Positions 51,785 to 60,506 of a stretch of 64,000 bases of DNA are shown piece by piece. Under the pieces are notes generated by a model. The model ran no database searches and was not told the origin of the DNA. It saw only the letters and a list, made by a program, of their open reading frames with translations. Every line of letters starts with the position of its first letter. Within the stretch, counting starts at the first letter, position 1. A program made the translations under genes and the position numbers. Origin of the DNA: Thermotoga caldifontis AZM44c09 (GTDB taxonomy: Bacteria; Thermotogota; Thermotogae; Thermotogales; DSM-5069); assembly GCF_000828655.1 (NCBI RefSeq), contig NZ_AP014509.1:930001-994000 (forward strand), written 5' to 3'.

Positions 51785-52304
51785 CTGGTTCACCTCCAAT
51801 CACTCTGTCAACAGCGATCCCACAGGTGCTGAAAAAGTAATCCGTCAAAGGATCGGGATAATCCTGCTCGTACACAACCCTCACGATACCCGCGTTGATG
51901 ATCAAACGCGCGCACACAGAACATGGTTTCGTCGTTACGTAGATCGTGGCACCCCGGGTGGATATTCCAAACTTCGCCGCCTGCATGAGAGCGTTCTGCT
52001 CTGCGTGCAGGCCGAAACAGATCTCCTGATTTTTTCCCGAAGCTATCGACAGTGCGTCTCGTATACAACCGATGGAATCACAATGTGGGAAGCCTGACGG
52101 TGGCTGGTTGTATCCTGTCGCCAAGATTCTGTTCTCTCGCACGATGAGTGCGCCAACCTTCCTGTGCAGGCAGGTGGAACGCTCGCTCACCATCCGGCTG
52201 ATGCGCATGAAGTAAACGTCCCAGGACACTCTGTTGTCGTGGGATTTTGAGAAGTTCAAGCTTTTAAGGTACTCTTCCAGTCGGGTCGTGAGATCCTGTT
52301 TCAT
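51774..52304 (-). CDS. dCMP deaminase family protein (ComEB-like)
   Basis: 176 residues. Zinc deaminase motifs: H-A-E-Q-N-A and P-C-S-V-C; the S-W-D-V-Y-F-M N-terminal text and G-Y-N-Q-P-P-S-G fit dCMP deaminases, which make dUMP for thymidylate synthesis. ATG 52304 has no SD but lies about 10 bp after TATTAT, so the mRNA may be leaderless; a GTG at 52229 would give the shorter, family-typical N-terminus. First of a set with korB, korC, dgkA and cheB. Confidence 0.88.
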   Translation of the reverse strand: MKQDLTTRLEEYLKSLNFSKSHDNRVSWDVYFMRISRMVSERSTCLHRKVGALIVRENRILATGYNQPPSGFPHCDSIGCIRDALSIASGKNQEICFGLHAEQNALMQAAKFGISTRGATIYVTTKPCSVCARLIINAGIVRVVYEQDYPDPLTDYFFSTCGIAVDRVIGGEPVEG

Positions 52305-52519
52305 ACCATTTAGAATAATACACCTTGTGGACTTCCAGAAAAAATTTGAACCCATGTTTCTCTGTCTCGGTCAATCATGTGCGCTGAACATGATAAACGT
52401 CAAAACGGGTCAAGTATTCAGGACAGTCAGGGAGGTTGCTCTTCACTGAGTCTAGGTAAATGGAAAAGTTGCAAACATTTCTTAAAGATGTTCTCACATC
52501 ACTTCCTGTCGGATGGTTT

Positions 52520-52557
52520 TATAATGACTACGTAACTTGACCGAGTGTGATTATAAT
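52520..52557 (+). promoter_or_regulatory. Upstream region of the XRE-cupin gene with two TATAAT boxes
   Basis: Perfect TATAAT at 52520-52525 and 52552-52557, 32 bp apart, with similar flanks (T-TATAAT-GACT and T-TATAAT-ACT). Neither has a good -35 at 16-18 bp. They may be tandem promoters or regulator half-sites. The rest of the 301-bp gap 52305-52605 shows no gene. Confidence 0.4.
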
Positions 52558-52605
52558 ACTTAACAGGTAAGAGAAGCAGCTTATTATGCATACCGGGGTG
52601 TTACC

Positions 52606-53139
52606 ATGAACATCGGTGAAAAGATCAGAAGGCTGAGGATGTCCAGAGGCTTGACGCAGGAAGAACTCGCGGTGCGAACCGATCTTTCAAGGAGTTTCAT
52701 ATCGCAGCTGGAGAGCAACAAAACGTCGTTGTCTCTGGACACGCTCGAAAAAATACTCAGGGCGCTGGGGACAGATCTGAAATCGTTCTTTTCCGACCAG
52801 GATGAGGAGAAGATCGTGTTCAAGAAAGAAGATAGGGTTCCACTTTACGATCAACCGGAGGGTGTTGCCGCCTATCTGTTGATGAGTGATGTGGAGACGA
52901 AAAAGGTGGATCCTGTGCTCGTCGTGCTTGGACCTGGGGCCCAAACAGAAGAAGAAGGTTACCACGAAGGAGACGAGTTCGGTTACGTTCTGCAGGGCAA
53001 AGTGGATCTCTGGTTGGACGGTGTAAGGTACAGGCTCTCACAGGGAGATTGCTTCTATTACAAGGCTGACAAGAAACACATGCTCAAGAATCCGAGCAAG
53101 AAGAAGGAGGCTGTGGTCCTCTGGATCGAAATAGACTGA
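52606..53139 (+). CDS. XRE-family HTH regulator with C-terminal cupin domain
   Basis: 177 residues: N-terminal HTH_3 ([16 protein letters not shown]...[11 protein letters not shown]), then a cupin barrel ([24 protein letters not shown]). This layout is shared with PuuR-type regulators that sense polyamines or other small ligands. It sits 16 bp upstream of speD, so it may control polyamine synthesis. ATG 52606 has GGGGTG upstream. Confidence 0.9.
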   Translation: MNIGEKIRRLRMSRGLTQEELAVRTDLSRSFISQLESNKTSLSLDTLEKILRALGTDLKSFFSDQDEEKIVFKKEDRVPLYDQPEGVAAYLLMSDVETKKVDPVLVVLGPGAQTEEEGYHEGDEFGYVLQGKVDLWLDGVRYRLSQGDCFYYKADKKHMLKNPSKKKEAVVLWIEID

Positions 53140-53155
53140 AGGGGAGGGATTAGAA

Positions 53156-53569
53156 ATGGAGAAAAGCCTGGGTAGGCACCTGATCGCAGAATTTTATGAA
53201 TGTGATCCTCGCGCAATCGACGACGTGGAATACGTCGAAGAAAAGATGAAGAACGCCGCGCTGATCGCTGGCGCGACGATCGTTGGTAGTTCGTTCCACC
53301 GGTTCCTCCCCTACGGAGTGAGCGGTGTGGTGGTTATCAGCGAGTCTCACCTGACGATCCACACGTGGCCAGAGTATGGTTATGCAGCGATCGATCTGTT
53401 CACGTGCGGCGATGACACAGACCCATGGAAGGCGTTCGAGTACCTGAAGCAGGTGTTCAAGGCGAAGAGGACCCAGGTATTCGAGCATCGCAGAGGAGAT
53501 TACAGGATGATCGGCATACCTTTCGAAGCCTCACACAAGGCCGTCAAAGGAGGAGTAAAACATGAATGA
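53156..53569 (+). CDS. speD: S-adenosylmethionine decarboxylase proenzyme
   Basis: 137 residues, the short prokaryotic pyruvoyl type. Autocleavage should fall at E63-S64 ([13 protein letters not shown]), with the processing His H69 and the proton-donor Cys C84, each shifted one place from my memory of the T. maritima enzyme. It provides decarboxylated AdoMet to the spermidine synthase encoded next, with which it overlaps by 8 bp. Confidence 0.97.
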   Translation: MEKSLGRHLIAEFYECDPRAIDDVEYVEEKMKNAALIAGATIVGSSFHRFLPYGVSGVVVISESHLTIHTWPEYGYAAIDLFTCGDDTDPWKAFEYLKQVFKAKRTQVFEHRRGDYRMIGIPFEASHKAVKGGVKHE

Positions 53570-54434
53570 AAAGCTGCTCGCCGGCAAGCATCTGTGGTAC
53601 TTCGAGTACTACACCGGTGGTGACGTCGGACTTTTCATGAAAATCTCACGGGTAGTTCACTCTGAGCAAACACCGATCCAGAGGATAGACATCTTCGACA
53701 ACCCGACGCTGGGCAGGGTGTTCGCTCTGGATGGCATCACGATGACCACAGACAGAGACGAATTCATGTACCACGAGATGCTCGCACACGTGCCCATGTT
53801 CACCCATCCGTGCCCGAAAGATGTGCTCATCATAGGCGGAGGGGACGGGGGCACGTTGAGGGAAGTTTTGAGGCATCCAGAGGTCGAACATGTGGTGCTG
53901 TGCGAGATCGACAGGCGAGTGGTGGAGGTTTCCAAGCAGTATCTGAAGACCGGAGAAGCGTTCAACAGCGATAAGGTAGAGCTCGTCTTCGAGAACGGTG
54001 CGGAATACATCAAGAAAGTGAAGAATCAATTCGATGTCATCATAATCGATTCGACCGACCCGACAGCGGGTGAGGGTGGCCATCTGTTCACTCAGGAATT
54101 TTACAAAGCATGCTTCGAGGCGCTGAAAGATGGAGGAATCATGAACGCAGAGGGAGAAAACGCCCTTTACGATTTCAGCTGGACGAAGATAGCGTACAGA
54201 AGGATCAAGAATGTTTTTCCAGTCGTCAGGGCGTACGCAGGTTTCATGACGACGTATCCGTCGGGTTTCTGGCTGTACATCTTCGCGTCGAAAGGACTGG
54301 ATCCGATAAAGGACTACAGGTTCGAGGCTGCGAAGGCCATGTCGGAGGAACTGAAGTACTACAACGAAGAGTTGCACAAAGCGTGTTTCGTACTTCCGAA
54401 CTTCGTCAGAAGGGCGTTAGAGGGAAGCCTGTGA
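53562..54434 (+). CDS. speE: Spermidine synthase (polyamine aminopropyltransferase)
   Basis: 290 residues. Conserved texts: [43 protein letters not shown] and Y-P-S-G-F-W. It transfers an aminopropyl group to putrescine or, as reported for some thermophiles, to agmatine or longer polyamines. SD AAGGAGG precedes the ATG. Overlaps prmA by 4 nt (GTGA). Confidence 0.97.
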   Translation: MNEKLLAGKHLWYFEYYTGGDVGLFMKISRVVHSEQTPIQRIDIFDNPTLGRVFALDGITMTTDRDEFMYHEMLAHVPMFTHPCPKDVLIIGGGDGGTLREVLRHPEVEHVVLCEIDRRVVEVSKQYLKTGEAFNSDKVELVFENGAEYIKKVKNQFDVIIIDSTDPTAGEGGHLFTQEFYKACFEALKDGGIMNAEGENALYDFSWTKIAYRRIKNVFPVVRAYAGFMTTYPSGFWLYIFASKGLDPIKDYRFEAAKAMSEELKYYNEELHKACFVLPNFVRRALEGSL

Positions 54435-55234
54435 AGAACAGAACAACGCTCGAATGGTTGTTGACGTGCCCCGACCCAGAGGGAATTGAGGAGTTCCTTC
54501 TGGGTCTTAATTTTTTGAATTTTGCGATCGAACTGGCAGAAGGAGGTTCCGTGCTCCGAGTCTACACCTTTGATGAAGACACGATCAGAAAGCTTCAGGA
54601 ACGGTTCGGCTGTGAGTTGCTACAGAAAAGACCTACCCGGGAACGCGATTGGTTCGTTTACTTAAAACTCAAACCTTTCGAGATCGTCCCGGGGGTCTGG
54701 ATAGATCCAACTCACAGGTTCAAGAAGGACGCGGTAGTGATCAAGATGAGACCCAGTGCCGCCTTCGGCACGGGAGACCATCCCACGACCAAGCTGGTGG
54801 CGCGTGTGATGTACAACTATCTGAAGAGCAAAGACCGTGTGCTCGATGTCGGTTGTGGTACTGGGATCCTCTCCATCATCGCTAAGAAGCTCGGTGCGAA
54901 AAAGGTCGTTGCCGTCGACAACGATCCGATCGCGATAGAAATAGCCCGGCGTTTTTCCCGACTCAACCGTGTCCAGATAGAGGTCAAGCTGTCCGATCTG
55001 CTTGAAAACGTCTCAGGAACGTTCGACGTCGTGGTTGCGAATTTGACGAGCAATTTGGTAATATCACTTTTAGGACAGATCGACAGGGTGATTCACCGTA
55101 GATCGACGATCATCGTGTCCGGTATTCCCAGCACCGATGCCGAAAGGATAAAGACCGTGGCCCAGGAGAACTTCCAGATCCTGGAGGAGGTTGAACTGGA
55201 AAATTGGAAAGCGTTCGCCATGAAGAAGTTTTGA
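54431..55234 (+). CDS. prmA: Ribosomal protein L11 methyltransferase
   Basis: 267 residues. Class I methyltransferase core: R-P-S-A-A-F-G-T-G-D-H-P-T-T, V-L-D-V-G-C-G-T-G-I-L-S-I, V-D-N-D-P-I-A and V-A-N-L-T, the PrmA pattern. It trimethylates ribosomal protein L11. The GTG start overlaps the speE stop (GTGA), while the frame to 54110 is antisense-like filler within speE. A short N-terminal domain is typical of thermophilic PrmA. Confidence 0.95.
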   Translation: MKNRTTLEWLLTCPDPEGIEEFLLGLNFLNFAIELAEGGSVLRVYTFDEDTIRKLQERFGCELLQKRPTRERDWFVYLKLKPFEIVPGVWIDPTHRFKKDAVVIKMRPSAAFGTGDHPTTKLVARVMYNYLKSKDRVLDVGCGTGILSIIAKKLGAKKVVAVDNDPIAIEIARRFSRLNRVQIEVKLSDLLENVSGTFDVVVANLTSNLVISLLGQIDRVIHRRSTIIVSGIPSTDAERIKTVAQENFQILEEVELENWKAFAMKKF

Positions 55235-55719
55235 TCCTTGAAAAGCAGTTGAAAAGGAAACCACTCGGTGTAAAGAGGATAGTGCTCAACTGTGAGCACG
55301 GTTTTCCTGTGGTCATAGAGAACACGTGCGAGATCAACGGAAAACCGTTTCCAACGCTTTTCTGGCTGGTGTGTCCAAGACTCTGTAGAGAAATATCGCG
55401 TCTGGAAGCGGTCGGCTGGATCGATAGATTCGAAGCGCTCATTCGTGAAGATCCGGAGTTCGAGAAAGCATACATCGAAGCGCACGCTCAGGTGAGGAAA
55501 CTGAGAGACATGAACATAGAAGATGAGAACCTGAGAAAAATTCTTTCCCGGCTCGGTACGGGTGGTATACGTAACCTGAAGAGTGTCAAGTGTCTGCATC
55601 TGCACGTTGCAGACTATCTCGCCGGCATAAAGAATCCCGTTGGGGAAAGAGTTTTCAAAATGATAGATCAACCCTTCTGTCGCAGTGACAGAATCATCTG
55701 TCGTGAACTTCGTTCGTAG
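55231..55719 (+). CDS. DUF501 family protein
   Basis: 162 residues, probably cytoplasmic. The text G-F-P-V-V-I-E-N-T, F-P-T-L-F-W-L-V-C-P, and G-T-G-G-I-R-N-L-K-S-V-K-C-L-H-L-H-V-A-D-Y-L-A-G-x-x-N-P-V-G matches my memory of DUF501, found near enolase or ppx genes elsewhere; its activity is unknown. The start is TTG 55231 overlapping the prmA stop (TTGA). C58/C62-type cysteines and the C-L-H-x-H motif might bind metal. Confidence 0.82.
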   Translation: MILEKQLKRKPLGVKRIVLNCEHGFPVVIENTCEINGKPFPTLFWLVCPRLCREISRLEAVGWIDRFEALIREDPEFEKAYIEAHAQVRKLRDMNIEDENLRKILSRLGTGGIRNLKSVKCLHLHVADYLAGIKNPVGERVFKMIDQPFCRSDRIICRELRS

Positions 55720-55746
55720 CACGCTGGTCAAAATAGGAGGAAGAGG

Positions 55747-56304
55747 ATGCGCGACGAAGAACTCATCGAGGGATTGAGACGCGGTGATGAGAAAGCCTTT
55801 AGGATTCTCTACAGAGAGTACGCGGGAAAGATCGGGTCCATAGCGAGATCTTACCTGGGTTCCGATGACGTCGACGATGTGGTACAGGATGTGATGTTGA
55901 GAATCTTTAAAAGTATAAGGAAGTTCAAGGGAGACTCAAAGCTTTCAACGTGGATATACAGGATAACCGTCAACGTGTGTAAGGATTATCTGGCGAAGTA
56001 CAAAAGAAGGAGCGAAATTCTGACAGACTTTGCGGAAGACGAGGAACATCCGACCCAGCATCCTGTTTCAGAGATCGATACGGAAGAATCGGTTGTGGGC
56101 GAACTGGAGTACGAGAGGATCGTCAACGCGCTCGAGAAACTATCACCTGAAGATAGATTGCTCATCAAATTGCGTGACGTGGACGGTTTGAGTTACGAGG
56201 AAATAAGCAGGATCGTCTCAAAACCGATCGGAAGTGTCAAAAGCAGTCTACACTACGCGAGGAAGAGATTGAAGAAGTTGCTGGAGGAGGCTCACAATGA
56301 GTGA
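55747..56304 (+). CDS. ECF-type RNA polymerase sigma factor
   Basis: 185 residues: region 2 (F-R-I-L-Y-R-E-Y...D-D-V-D-D-V-V-Q-D-V-M-L-R-I-F, L-S-T-W-I-Y-R-I-T-V-N) and region 4 (L-S-P-E-D-R-L-L-I-K-L-R-D-V-D-G-L-S-Y-E-E-I-S-R-I-V). It directs RNA polymerase to a stress regulon. An acidic linker between the regions is long. ATG 55747 has GGAGGAAGAGG. The next gene overlaps by 8 bp and is a likely anti-sigma factor. Confidence 0.93.
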   Translation: MRDEELIEGLRRGDEKAFRILYREYAGKIGSIARSYLGSDDVDDVVQDVMLRIFKSIRKFKGDSKLSTWIYRITVNVCKDYLAKYKRRSEILTDFAEDEEHPTQHPVSEIDTEESVVGELEYERIVNALEKLSPEDRLLIKLRDVDGLSYEEISRIVSKPIGSVKSSLHYARKRLKKLLEEAHNE

Positions 56305-56650
56305 GGAAAAGTTCAACGGTTTTCTTGACGGTGAGCTCGACGAGAAGGACCTCGATGAAGTAACGAAACGTGAAGTAGAAATGTACTCCGAAGCTTTGAA
56401 GGTCTTCCGAATGAGATGTGACTACAGGCCGAGTGCGAAACTCGAAGAAAAAATCATGAGGAGATTCGTCAGACCACGTAGAATACTGTGGGAGCTCGCA
56501 ATCGGTGTCGCTGCCGCTGCAGCTGTGTTCTACGTCGTCTTCAACGTGCCGCCGAAACGGAACGTCGAGCCGCTGGTGCAGGAAGCTAAAGTCGTATCCG
56601 AACTCTTCGATTATTTGAGCTTGGTCAAGCTGGTCGGGGATGGATTTTGA
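56297..56650 (+). CDS. Putative membrane anti-sigma factor
   Basis: 117 residues: a charged cytoplasmic N-terminal part (about 1-60) beginning with F-N-G-F-L-D-G-E-L as in many anti-sigma domains, one TM helix (about 64-82, L-A-I-G-V-A-A-A-A-A-V-F-Y-V-V-F) and a short external tail. The ZAS zinc motif HxxxCxxC is absent. It should hold the sigma factor at the membrane. Overlap with the sigma gene and an exported third gene support the call. Confidence 0.72.
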   Translation: MSEEKFNGFLDGELDEKDLDEVTKREVEMYSEALKVFRMRCDYRPSAKLEEKIMRRFVRPRRILWELAIGVAAAAAVFYVVFNVPPKRNVEPLVQEAKVVSELFDYLSLVKLVGDGF

Positions 56651-56672
56651 AAGTTCGGGAGAGTAAGCCTGG

Positions 56673-57491
56673 ATGAAGAGAACGCTGTTCTCGATTTTTG
56701 TAGTTGTTGTCGCGAGCTTTGCCCTCGCACAGTCTTTTATAGAGTTGTATCTGAACTCGTCCTATTTTGGCAGGAGGATTGTGGTCGAAAAGGGGCCCAC
56801 GAACAAGAGCCGGATCGAGATGGTCTACAGATGGCCCAACGATAAGATCGTTCATGTCCTTGATCCTGTGTTCCTCGTCTGGGCGAAGCACTCTGAATTG
56901 TTCATCATGGGACAGCCGAACAACTATCGGAATTCCCCACTGGAGATACTCGATCTGGAGGATCTTTTCATCAGGCAGCTGAAAGAGCGGGGGATAACGA
57001 AACTGGAGAAGCTGGGTAACAAGTACAAAGTCACCGTGGAATCGCCGTCTGGTCTGTTCACCGCGTTCATCAGTGAAACGGGACTGCCGGAGAAAATCAT
57101 CAGGGTTTTCAACAACGTAACAACGGAGCTGACCTACGAACACGTCGAGCCCCTGAAGGAAACCTTTGAACAGGTGGCGCAGCGCTACGGAATCAAATCT
57201 GCCGAGCAAACCATCAACCTCCCGAGCGAAATAAAGTTGATCCTGGGCAGTGTGAACTGGTACACGGTGTCGAGGTTGAACGTCGGAGAAGAACAGGTTC
57301 TCATGATCATCGCGAACCACAAGTCGGGTTCCGTCATAAAAATGGTCTGTTCCACCAGGGAAGTGACCGTCAACACGGAGCAGAACGAGCAGCTGCTCAG
57401 GATCAGGGGTGAAAATTATTACCTCTACGTCATAGCGCAGGATCAGTCAGTCCTGGAACAGGTGAAGGAACTCCTCACCAAGGAGAGATGA
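56673..57491 (+). CDS. Exported RseB/MucB-like or LolA-fold protein
   Basis: 272 residues. Signal peptide (R-T-L-F-S-I-F-V-V-V-V-A-S-F-A-L-A-Q). The mature part begins like a RseB/LolA-type sheet (R-I-V-V-E-K-G-P-T-N-K-S-R-I-E-M-V-Y), with a small C-terminal domain after about residue 180. In other bacteria RseB binds the anti-sigma factor and senses envelope damage; position after sigma and anti-sigma genes makes that a fair guess. It overlaps the next gene by 4 nt (ATGA). Confidence 0.6.
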   Translation: MKRTLFSIFVVVVASFALAQSFIELYLNSSYFGRRIVVEKGPTNKSRIEMVYRWPNDKIVHVLDPVFLVWAKHSELFIMGQPNNYRNSPLEILDLEDLFIRQLKERGITKLEKLGNKYKVTVESPSGLFTAFISETGLPEKIIRVFNNVTTELTYEHVEPLKETFEQVAQRYGIKSAEQTINLPSEIKLILGSVNWYTVSRLNVGEEQVLMIIANHKSGSVIKMVCSTREVTVNTEQNEQLLRIRGENYYLYVIAQDQSVLEQVKELLTKER

Positions 57492-59152
57492 ATCGATCGA
57501 GGATGCGCGCACTGATAATCGATGGTTACGTGGATGAACCTGCCGCACTGGGTGTGCCCCCATACGTTAGCCACTACGTTCGATACGCCGCAGGTATTTT
57601 AACGATGAAAAACTTTTCAGTTGACTATCTCACGATAGATCAACTGCGCGGTTTCACTGACCTTGAGATGTTGAAAGGTTACGAACTCGTTCTCATCGTT
57701 GGTGGCGTCGCTGTACCCGGAAAATACGTTGGTGGCGAGCCGATCAAGCCGTTCGAAGTCGAAAAGATCTTCAAAAGTTTGCCTCCTTCCTGTTTGCGTT
57801 TGCTGGCAGGACCTTACGCCCGCTTCCAAGCAGTCCGAGGCGGAACGTTCGCGACAACAAAGGTTCTGGGTGCCGATGCGTGTCTCGGACCAGACCTGGC
57901 GGTGGAACTGTACAATTTTCTGTTCAACGCTGAGCGACAGAAAAACGACTGGAGCCTGGTGAGGCAGGCGAGTGTGCTCGGCGCCGGTGTTATCAAGCAG
58001 CATCCGCGTTATCCTAACATCATCTGCGAGGTAGAGCTTTCCAGAGGTTGTGAGAGACGAACGCACTGCTCTTTCTGCATCGAACCCGTGTTCTATCCGA
58101 AGTTCACTTCCAGGCCTGTTGAAGATGTGGTCGAAGAAGTGGCAGAACTCTACAGGCAGGGCTGCAGGGCCTTCAGGTTCGGTCGATCGGCCAACGTTCT
58201 GGCGTACTGTTCTGAGAGGAATGCGGGCAGACCTGTTCCAGAGGTGTTCGAAGAGTTGTATCAAGGCGTAAGGAGCAGTTGTCCCGAACTGGAAGTCCTT
58301 CACCACGACAACGCGAACCCGATGTACATCGTACAGTACGAGAAAGAGTGCCGCAGAATACTTGAAACGATGGTCAAATACAACACACCTGCCGACGTGC
58401 TGTCTTTCGGTGTGGAGAGCTTCGACGTCAACGTGCTGAGAAAAAACAACATAGCGAACGAACCAGAAAAAATCCTGAGGGCGATCGAGATCGTCAACGA
58501 GATAGGTGCCACGAGGGTCGATGGCGTTCCGAAGCTGTTGCCCGGGCTGAATTTGCTCTACGGTTTGATCGGCGAAACAGAGCAGACTTACGAAGAGAAC
58601 CTGAAATGGCTCAGAAAGATTCTCGAACGGGGGCTGCTCGTGAGGAGGATAAACATCAGGCAGGTGATCGTCGAACCCGGAACACCGCTGTGGCGTTACG
58701 CGCAGATCAAGAAGCTGAAGGGGCCCGATCCAAGGCTTTACAAAGTTTACAAAGAGATCGTCCGGCGCGAGATAGACGTTCCCATGTTCAGACGGGTCGT
58801 TCCAGAAGGCAGCGTGCTCAGAAAGGTTTATCCTGAGTATCGTGAAGGCAGAATCACCTTCGCTCGCCAGCTGGGTACGTACCCCTTCCTGGTGGGCGTC
58901 GTTGGAAAGATAGAGAATCCAGTGGACGTGGTCATCGTGGACCACGGCCCGAGGTCTCTCACGGCACTGAAGTACCCTGTGAATCTGAACACGGCGAGTC
59001 ACGATGAACTCAAGCATCTGCCCGGGATCGGTGAGAAGAGGGCGAGCAGGATAATCCTTTCCCGTCCGATCCGAAGTTACGAGCATCTCAAAGAGATCCT
59101 GGAAGATGAACTAATCTTCGAGAGACTCCGGCGGATCGGTGTCGTGTTATGA
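57488..59152 (+). CDS. Radical SAM protein with C-terminal helix-hairpin-helix domain
   Basis: 554 residues: N-terminal cobalamin-binding-like Rossmann region (about 1-150), radical SAM core with R-G-C-E-R-R-T-H-C-S-F-C (C188, C194, C197; CX5CX2C in place of CX3CX2C), and a ComEA-like HhH (N-L-N-T-A-S-H-D-E-L...L-P-G-I-G-E-K-R-A-S-R-I) from about residue 499. The HhH suggests nucleic-acid contact. I recall a similar uncharacterised group in archaea and thermophiles. Coupled to the RseB-like gene. Confidence 0.85.
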   Translation: MNRSRMRALIIDGYVDEPAALGVPPYVSHYVRYAAGILTMKNFSVDYLTIDQLRGFTDLEMLKGYELVLIVGGVAVPGKYVGGEPIKPFEVEKIFKSLPPSCLRLLAGPYARFQAVRGGTFATTKVLGADACLGPDLAVELYNFLFNAERQKNDWSLVRQASVLGAGVIKQHPRYPNIICEVELSRGCERRTHCSFCIEPVFYPKFTSRPVEDVVEEVAELYRQGCRAFRFGRSANVLAYCSERNAGRPVPEVFEELYQGVRSSCPELEVLHHDNANPMYIVQYEKECRRILETMVKYNTPADVLSFGVESFDVNVLRKNNIANEPEKILRAIEIVNEIGATRVDGVPKLLPGLNLLYGLIGETEQTYEENLKWLRKILERGLLVRRINIRQVIVEPGTPLWRYAQIKKLKGPDPRLYKVYKEIVRREIDVPMFRRVVPEGSVLRKVYPEYREGRITFARQLGTYPFLVGVVGKIENPVDVVIVDHGPRSLTALKYPVNLNTASHDELKHLPGIGEKRASRIILSRPIRSYEHLKEILEDELIFERLRRIGVVL

Positions 59153-59177
59153 TGGGATTCTGAGGAGGGGACGGATC

Positions 59178-60443
59178 TTGAAATACGAAAGGATCAAAGG
59201 CACACAGGATGTGTTCGGCGAAGAGGTGAACTACTGGTACTTCATCGAGGAGAACGCTCGCATGGTTGCGAACCTTTATGGGTACGAGGAGATAAGGACC
59301 CCCATAATAGAGCCCACCGAACTCTTCGTGAGGAGCGTCGGAGAAGAAACAGACATCGTTCAGAAGGAGATGTACACGTTCACGGACAAGGGTGGTCGAA
59401 GCATCACGCTCAGACCCGAAGGCACGGCACCCACGGTTCGTGCGTTCATAGAGAATTCTCTGATCAACGAGGGACTGCCCCAGAGATTCTTCTACATAGG
59501 CCCGATGTTCCGTTACGAGAGACCCCAGGCGGGGCGCTTGAGACAGTTCCACCAGTTCGGTGTTGAACTCATCGGTTCAGCGCATCCGTCTGCAGATGTA
59601 GAAGTTCTGCTTGTTGCAAAACACTTCCTTGACAGGATTGGCGTTCGTGACTATGTGGTGCATTTGAATTCGATCGGCTGTCCCAGGTGCAGACCCACGT
59701 ACAGACAGAAGCTGAAAGAGTACTACGAGTCGCATTTCGACCAGCTTTGTGACGATTGCAAACGTCGCCTGAACACGAACGTGCTCAGGCTGCTCGACTG
59801 CAAGATCGATGCAGCTCTTGCCGAGGGAGCACCGAAATCGTTCGAGTTCCTCTGTGATGATTGTCGCGCGCACTACGAGGAGTTGAAACAGAGGCTCATC
59901 GATCTGAAGTTCGAATTCGTCGAGGATGGAACGCTCGTCAGGGGGTTGGACTATTACACGAGGACCGTCTTTGAAGTGAGGCACAGAGAACTCGGTGCCC
60001 AGAACACGATCCTGGCTGGGGGAAGGTACGACGGCCTGTTCGAAGAACTCGGGGGACAATCCACACCTGCGCTCGGTTTTGCCAGTGGTATAGAGAGGCT
60101 CATCCTCACGTTGAAGAACCAGGGTGTACAGGTTGCTCGGAAGGAAAAGTGCTCTGTGTACATCGCAACCTTGGGATTGAAAGCTTCGATCGAGGGGTTC
60201 AGGATCGCCGAAGAGCTGAGGAAAAAGGGTGTGTCGGTCGTCACGGATGTCAACGATAGAAAGCTCAACGCCCAGTTGAAGCACGCGAACAAACTGGGTG
60301 CCAAACTGGCTGTGATTCTCGGTGAAGACGAGCTGGCAAGATCGATCGCCCACGTGAAACTGCTCGAGAACTTCACTCAGGTGGAAGTCAGCCTCGATGT
60401 GGTGGTTGAATACGTGATCGAGTTGCTTCGTTCCCGCACCTGA
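59178..60443 (+). CDS. hisS: Histidyl-tRNA synthetase
   Basis: 421 residues of a class II synthetase. K-G-T-Q-D-V-F at the N-terminus, motif 2 F-R-Y-E-R-P-Q-A-G-R-L-R-Q-F-H-Q-F-G, His signature L-V-R-G-L-D-Y-Y-T-R-T-V-F-E and motif 3 A-L-G-F-A-S-G-I-E-R-L. TTG 59178, with GAGGAGGGG upstream, gives the standard length; the ATG at 59139 would be inside the end of the radical SAM gene. Followed by a hairpin terminator. Confidence 0.97.
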   Translation: MKYERIKGTQDVFGEEVNYWYFIEENARMVANLYGYEEIRTPIIEPTELFVRSVGEETDIVQKEMYTFTDKGGRSITLRPEGTAPTVRAFIENSLINEGLPQRFFYIGPMFRYERPQAGRLRQFHQFGVELIGSAHPSADVEVLLVAKHFLDRIGVRDYVVHLNSIGCPRCRPTYRQKLKEYYESHFDQLCDDCKRRLNTNVLRLLDCKIDAALAEGAPKSFEFLCDDCRAHYEELKQRLIDLKFEFVEDGTLVRGLDYYTRTVFEVRHRELGAQNTILAGGRYDGLFEELGGQSTPALGFASGIERLILTLKNQGVQVARKEKCSVYIATLGLKASIEGFRIAEELRKKGVSVVTDVNDRKLNAQLKHANKLGAKLAVILGEDELARSIAHVKLLENFTQVEVSLDVVVEYVIELLRSRT

Positions 60444-60476
60444 GACCCGGATTCACCTCACGTTGAAAAAACGATA

Positions 60477-60499
60477 GCCCCACGGTGGGGCCAATTTTT
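60477..60499 (+). terminator. Rho-independent terminator after hisS
   Basis: GCCCCA / TGGGGC stem with a CGG loop followed by CAA and five T. On the minus strand a T6 run lies 5 nt beyond the stem (60466-60471), so it may serve glyA as well. Confidence 0.75.
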
Positions 60500-60506
60500 G
60501 CGGGCA

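Noticed and set aside
52234-52449. 71-codon plus-strand frame before the XRE gene
   Set aside because: Overlaps the dCMP deaminase start antisense, with no SD or similarity.
57617-59086. 489-codon minus-strand open frame
   Set aside because: Lies wholly within the radical SAM-HhH gene; no SD, no recognisable motifs and a His/Arg-rich antisense composition.
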